A stretch of DNA of 7,514 nucleotides, taken from assembly GCA_913054445.1 (NCBI GenBank), contig CAJXIK010000094.1:1-7514 (forward strand), read 5' to 3'. The translations under genes were made by a program, and so were the position numbers. This DNA is from an uncultured Bermanella sp. Lineage in GTDB: Bacteria; Pseudomonadota; Gammaproteobacteria; Pseudomonadales; Oceanobacteraceae. Positions 5,718-7,514 of the stretch are shown one piece after another (the stretch's first letter is position 1; each line of letters starts with the position of its first letter). The notes under the pieces were generated by a model. It worked only from the letters and a program-made list of their open reading frames with translations, searched no databases and was not told the origin of the DNA.

Positions 5718-6533
5718 ATGAGCAAACGTAAAAAGCCACCTATTCCGCTATTTAAACAGGCCATCATTGAAACTCATTGCCACCTAGACTACCTCAAGGA
5801 CTATAGCCTAGAGGAGTTACTAGAACGCTCGCAGGAGGTGGGCATTGAGAAGATCATCACCATCGCGGTGTCACCCGACAACCTTGAGAAAGTCATGAAA
5901 CTGGCCACAGAGCACGCCATGATATGGGGCACGCAGGGGGTTCACCCCCATGATGCCGACAAGTTTAGCGCAGATACCCACAGCCAAATTTGTGAGAACG
6001 CCCAGCATGAACGCATCCTCGCCATAGGCGAAATAGGGCTAGATTATTTTTATGAACACAGCGATCGCAAGGTGCAGGGCCAGGTATTTGAGGCACAGCT
6101 GCAAATTGCCAGCGACATGGACTTACCGGTGGTGATCCACAGCCGCGACGCCGATGATGACATGATGGCCATACTGAAAAATTTTGAGTCCTCCCTCAAG
6201 AAAAGAGGGGTGATTCACAGCTTCACCTCTGGACCTCAGCTGGCGCAGTACGCACTCGATCAGGGGTTTTGTCTGGGCTTCAACGGCATCTGTACCTTTA
6301 ACAGTGCAGAAAATGTACGGGACATCATTCGCATGACACCCACGCAGCAAATCATCCTCGAGACCGACGCCCCCTATTTAACCCCCGTGCCCTATCGCGG
6401 CAAAGAAAATGCCTCATTCTACCTGCCGTTCGTGGCACAACAGGTAGCCGAGGTAAAAGAGCTGGATATAGAAGAACTGCTCCTCCATGCCTACCAAAAC
6501 AGTGAAGCGCTGTTCTTCAACGGTAAAAGATGA
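5718..6533 (+). CDS. TatD-family metal-dependent hydrolase (YcfH-like)
   Basis: TatD-family proteins are cytosolic TIM-barrel hydrolases of the amidohydrolase superfamily; characterised members are metal-dependent DNases with 3'-5' exonuclease activity. The 271-residue protein keeps all metal ligands: H20 and H22 in ETHCHLD, E105 in GEIGLDYFY, H141 in VVIHSRD, H167 in GVIHSFTSG, and D217 in LETDAPYL. The VPYRGKEN segment (224-231) resembles E. coli YcfH more than TatD or YjjV, so I give no symbol. Length is normal for the family (about 255-270), with about ten extra lysine- and proline-rich residues at the start. There is no Shine-Dalgarno sequence before the ATG: the preceding bases are GGGCCGCCCTCC. 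It is nonetheless the first in-frame ATG before the conserved IETHCHLD strand. Its TGA overlaps the start of the next gene as ATGA, so the two form an operon. It is divergent from the chemoreceptor gene. Confidence 0.93.
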   Translation: MSKRKKPPIPLFKQAIIETHCHLDYLKDYSLEELLERSQEVGIEKIITIAVSPDNLEKVMKLATEHAMIWGTQGVHPHDADKFSADTHSQICENAQHERILAIGEIGLDYFYEHSDRKVQGQVFEAQLQIASDMDLPVVIHSRDADDDMMAILKNFESSLKKRGVIHSFTSGPQLAQYALDQGFCLGFNGICTFNSAENVRDIIRMTPTQQIILETDAPYLTPVPYRGKENASFYLPFVAQQVAEVKELDIEELLLHAYQNSEALFFNGKR

Positions 6534-7420
6534 GTGCCATGATCAAGCGCAGCGCGTTTTGCACGTTTAAGCAGGTGGCAGAATTGACATGCTTGCACAT
6601 AGAGCACCCCAAGTTCTGCGCCGAAATTTGCCTGCAAGGGGCGCAGCTCACTCAGTTTAAACATAAACAGCACGGTGACCTGCTGTGGCTGAGCCCAGAT
6701 GCCAACTACCAACGAGGTGCCAGTGTGCGCGGTGGCATACCCATATGCTGGCCCTGGTTTGGCGCCTTGGCACGCAACCCTAGTGCGGTGCAGGCAGGCC
6801 TACCATCGCAACAGGCCCATGGCTTTGCCCGCGAATTCGATTGGACCCTTGACGACGTTAACGAATCTGCCCACGGGGTGCGGCTGACGTTGTCGTTAGG
6901 CCATGATGAAAATACCCTAAAAATTTGGCCCCATGAATTTAAACTGGTTTGCCAGTTAGAGTTAGGCGATGACATCACCATCGCGTTAACCAGCCACAAC
7001 TTGAGTGATACCAATATGGCCATTGCGCAGGCCCTACACACCTATTTTCCCACCCCGAATATTCATGAGACTCGAGTATTGGGCGCTGGCAACGGCCAGT
7101 ATGTCGATGCATTGGACGACTGGCAGTTAAAGAAGCAGTTGGCAGGCATCGGCTTTAAGCAAGAGGTGGATCGCATCTACTTAGGGAATAATCAGTATCA
7201 AATACTGACCCCGAGCAAACAATTTTCTCTTACCTGTAACAGCCATAGCAGCGTTGTGTGGAACCCATGGATTAAGAAAAGCAAGAGGCTTTCTGGCTTT
7301 CCATCAGATGGTTATAAAAACATGCTGTGCATAGAGAGTGCGAACGTATTGAGTGACTATTTGCAACTGGCACCTGGGGAGAGTCAGACGTTACGAATGC
7401 AGTTGTCTTGCGTAAGTTAG
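6530..7420 (+). CDS. yeaD: D-hexose-6-phosphate mutarotase (YeaD family)
   Basis: The enzyme interconverts the alpha and beta anomers of glucose 6-phosphate and related hexose 6-phosphates in the cytosol. The 296-residue sequence shows the aldose-epimerase-like beta-sandwich motifs. QGAQL (36-40) and LLWLSP (51-56) come early in the fold. RGGIPICWPWFG (67-78) is the family hallmark. HGFAR (97-101) carries H97. ALHTYF (168-173), VVWNPW (242-247) and CIESAN (267-272) follow, with E269 as the likely catalytic base. Length is typical (E. coli YeaD is 294). The start ATG overlaps the TGA of the TatD-family gene by ATGA, arguing for translational coupling; a second ATG at 6539 would shorten it by three residues. 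The last residues and stop codon lie inside the first copy of the 41-bp repeat, so the exact C-terminus deserves care if that repeat is an assembly error. Confidence 0.93.
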   Translation: MSAMIKRSAFCTFKQVAELTCLHIEHPKFCAEICLQGAQLTQFKHKQHGDLLWLSPDANYQRGASVRGGIPICWPWFGALARNPSAVQAGLPSQQAHGFAREFDWTLDDVNESAHGVRLTLSLGHDENTLKIWPHEFKLVCQLELGDDITIALTSHNLSDTNMAIAQALHTYFPTPNIHETRVLGAGNGQYVDALDDWQLKKQLAGIGFKQEVDRIYLGNNQYQILTPSKQFSLTCNSHSSVVWNPWIKKSKRLSGFPSDGYKNMLCIESANVLSDYLQLAPGESQTLRMQLSCVS

Positions 7421-7442
7421 GCGTGATGCTTTGTTATGATGG
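7402..7442 (+). repeat. Direct repeat, copy 1 (72-bp period)
   Basis: This 41-bp segment recurs at 7474-7514 with a single mismatch (G at 7405 against A at 7477); the last 37 bp are identical. It covers the last residues and the TAG stop of the mutarotase gene and about 22 bp beyond. It contains TGTTATGAT (7432-7440), which resembles an extended -10 promoter box. Confidence 0.9.
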
Positions 7443-7473
7443 CACATGGGGCGTGCTGGACATTAAGGGAGTC

Positions 7474-7514
7474 GTTATCTTGCGTAAGTTAGGCGTGATG
7501 CTTTGTTATGATGG
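7474..7514 (+). repeat. Direct repeat, copy 2, ending at the window edge
   Basis: Second copy of the 41-bp sequence, 72 bp downstream of the first, with 31 bp of unrelated sequence between them. It ends exactly at the last base, so its true right limit is unknown. An AAGGGAG (7465-7471) lies 8 bp before an in-frame TTG (7480) within this copy, so it could hold the first codons of the next gene. It could also be the product of assembly at a contig end. Confidence 0.85.

Noticed and set aside
6706..7041. A 111-codon minus-strand open frame opposite the mutarotase gene
   Set aside because: It lies wholly inside a well-supported gene with all family motifs, and has no ribosome site or recognisable sequence.

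Overview
The window reads as chromosomal DNA from a marine-type gammaproteobacterium. The protein sequences (QueC, the CX14CX2C type of QueE, PdxH, TatD family, YeaD-type mutarotase) and the AGGAG-type ribosome binding sites fit this group. Genus cannot be fixed from the sequence alone. Base composition is moderate, about 53-63% GC in the coding lines I counted by hand. There are no phage, transposon, CRISPR, tRNA or rRNA sequences, and I see no convincing new defence or metabolic system.

Layout from left to right. Positions 1-191 are non-coding. They hold a promoter-like element reading left out of the window and a TATAAT box for the queuosine genes. queC (192-851) and queE (854-1555) form a tight two-gene unit for the 7-deazaguanine core of queuosine. 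After a 70-bp gap with its own TATAGT box and a strong AGGAG site come a crotonase-superfamily enzyme (1626-2423) and, 15 bp later, a small unrecognised lipoprotein (2439-2795). Both end against the convergent pdxH (2855-3496, minus strand). Upstream of pdxH on the same strand is a 674-residue methyl-accepting chemotaxis protein (3591-5615). It is divergent from tatD-family and yeaD genes (5718-6533 and 6530-7420), which overlap by ATGA and are almost certainly translated together. The last 113 bases contain two copies of a 41-bp sequence spaced 72 bp apart; the second copy is flush with the window edge.

Functionally this is mostly housekeeping. QueE makes 7-carboxy-7-deazaguanine and QueC converts it to preQ0, acting consecutively for tRNA modification. 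PdxH makes pyridoxal phosphate. The chemoreceptor senses an unknown periplasmic or membrane signal. The TatD-family nuclease and the hexose-6-phosphate mutarotase share a transcript without an obvious shared pathway. The points most worth a second look are: the crotonase, which lacks both glutamates of true hydratases; the A/T-richer orphan lipoprotein with a perfect internal hairpin; the TAAAGTTT element before the chemoreceptor; and the terminal repeat, which may be real or an assembly-end artefact.
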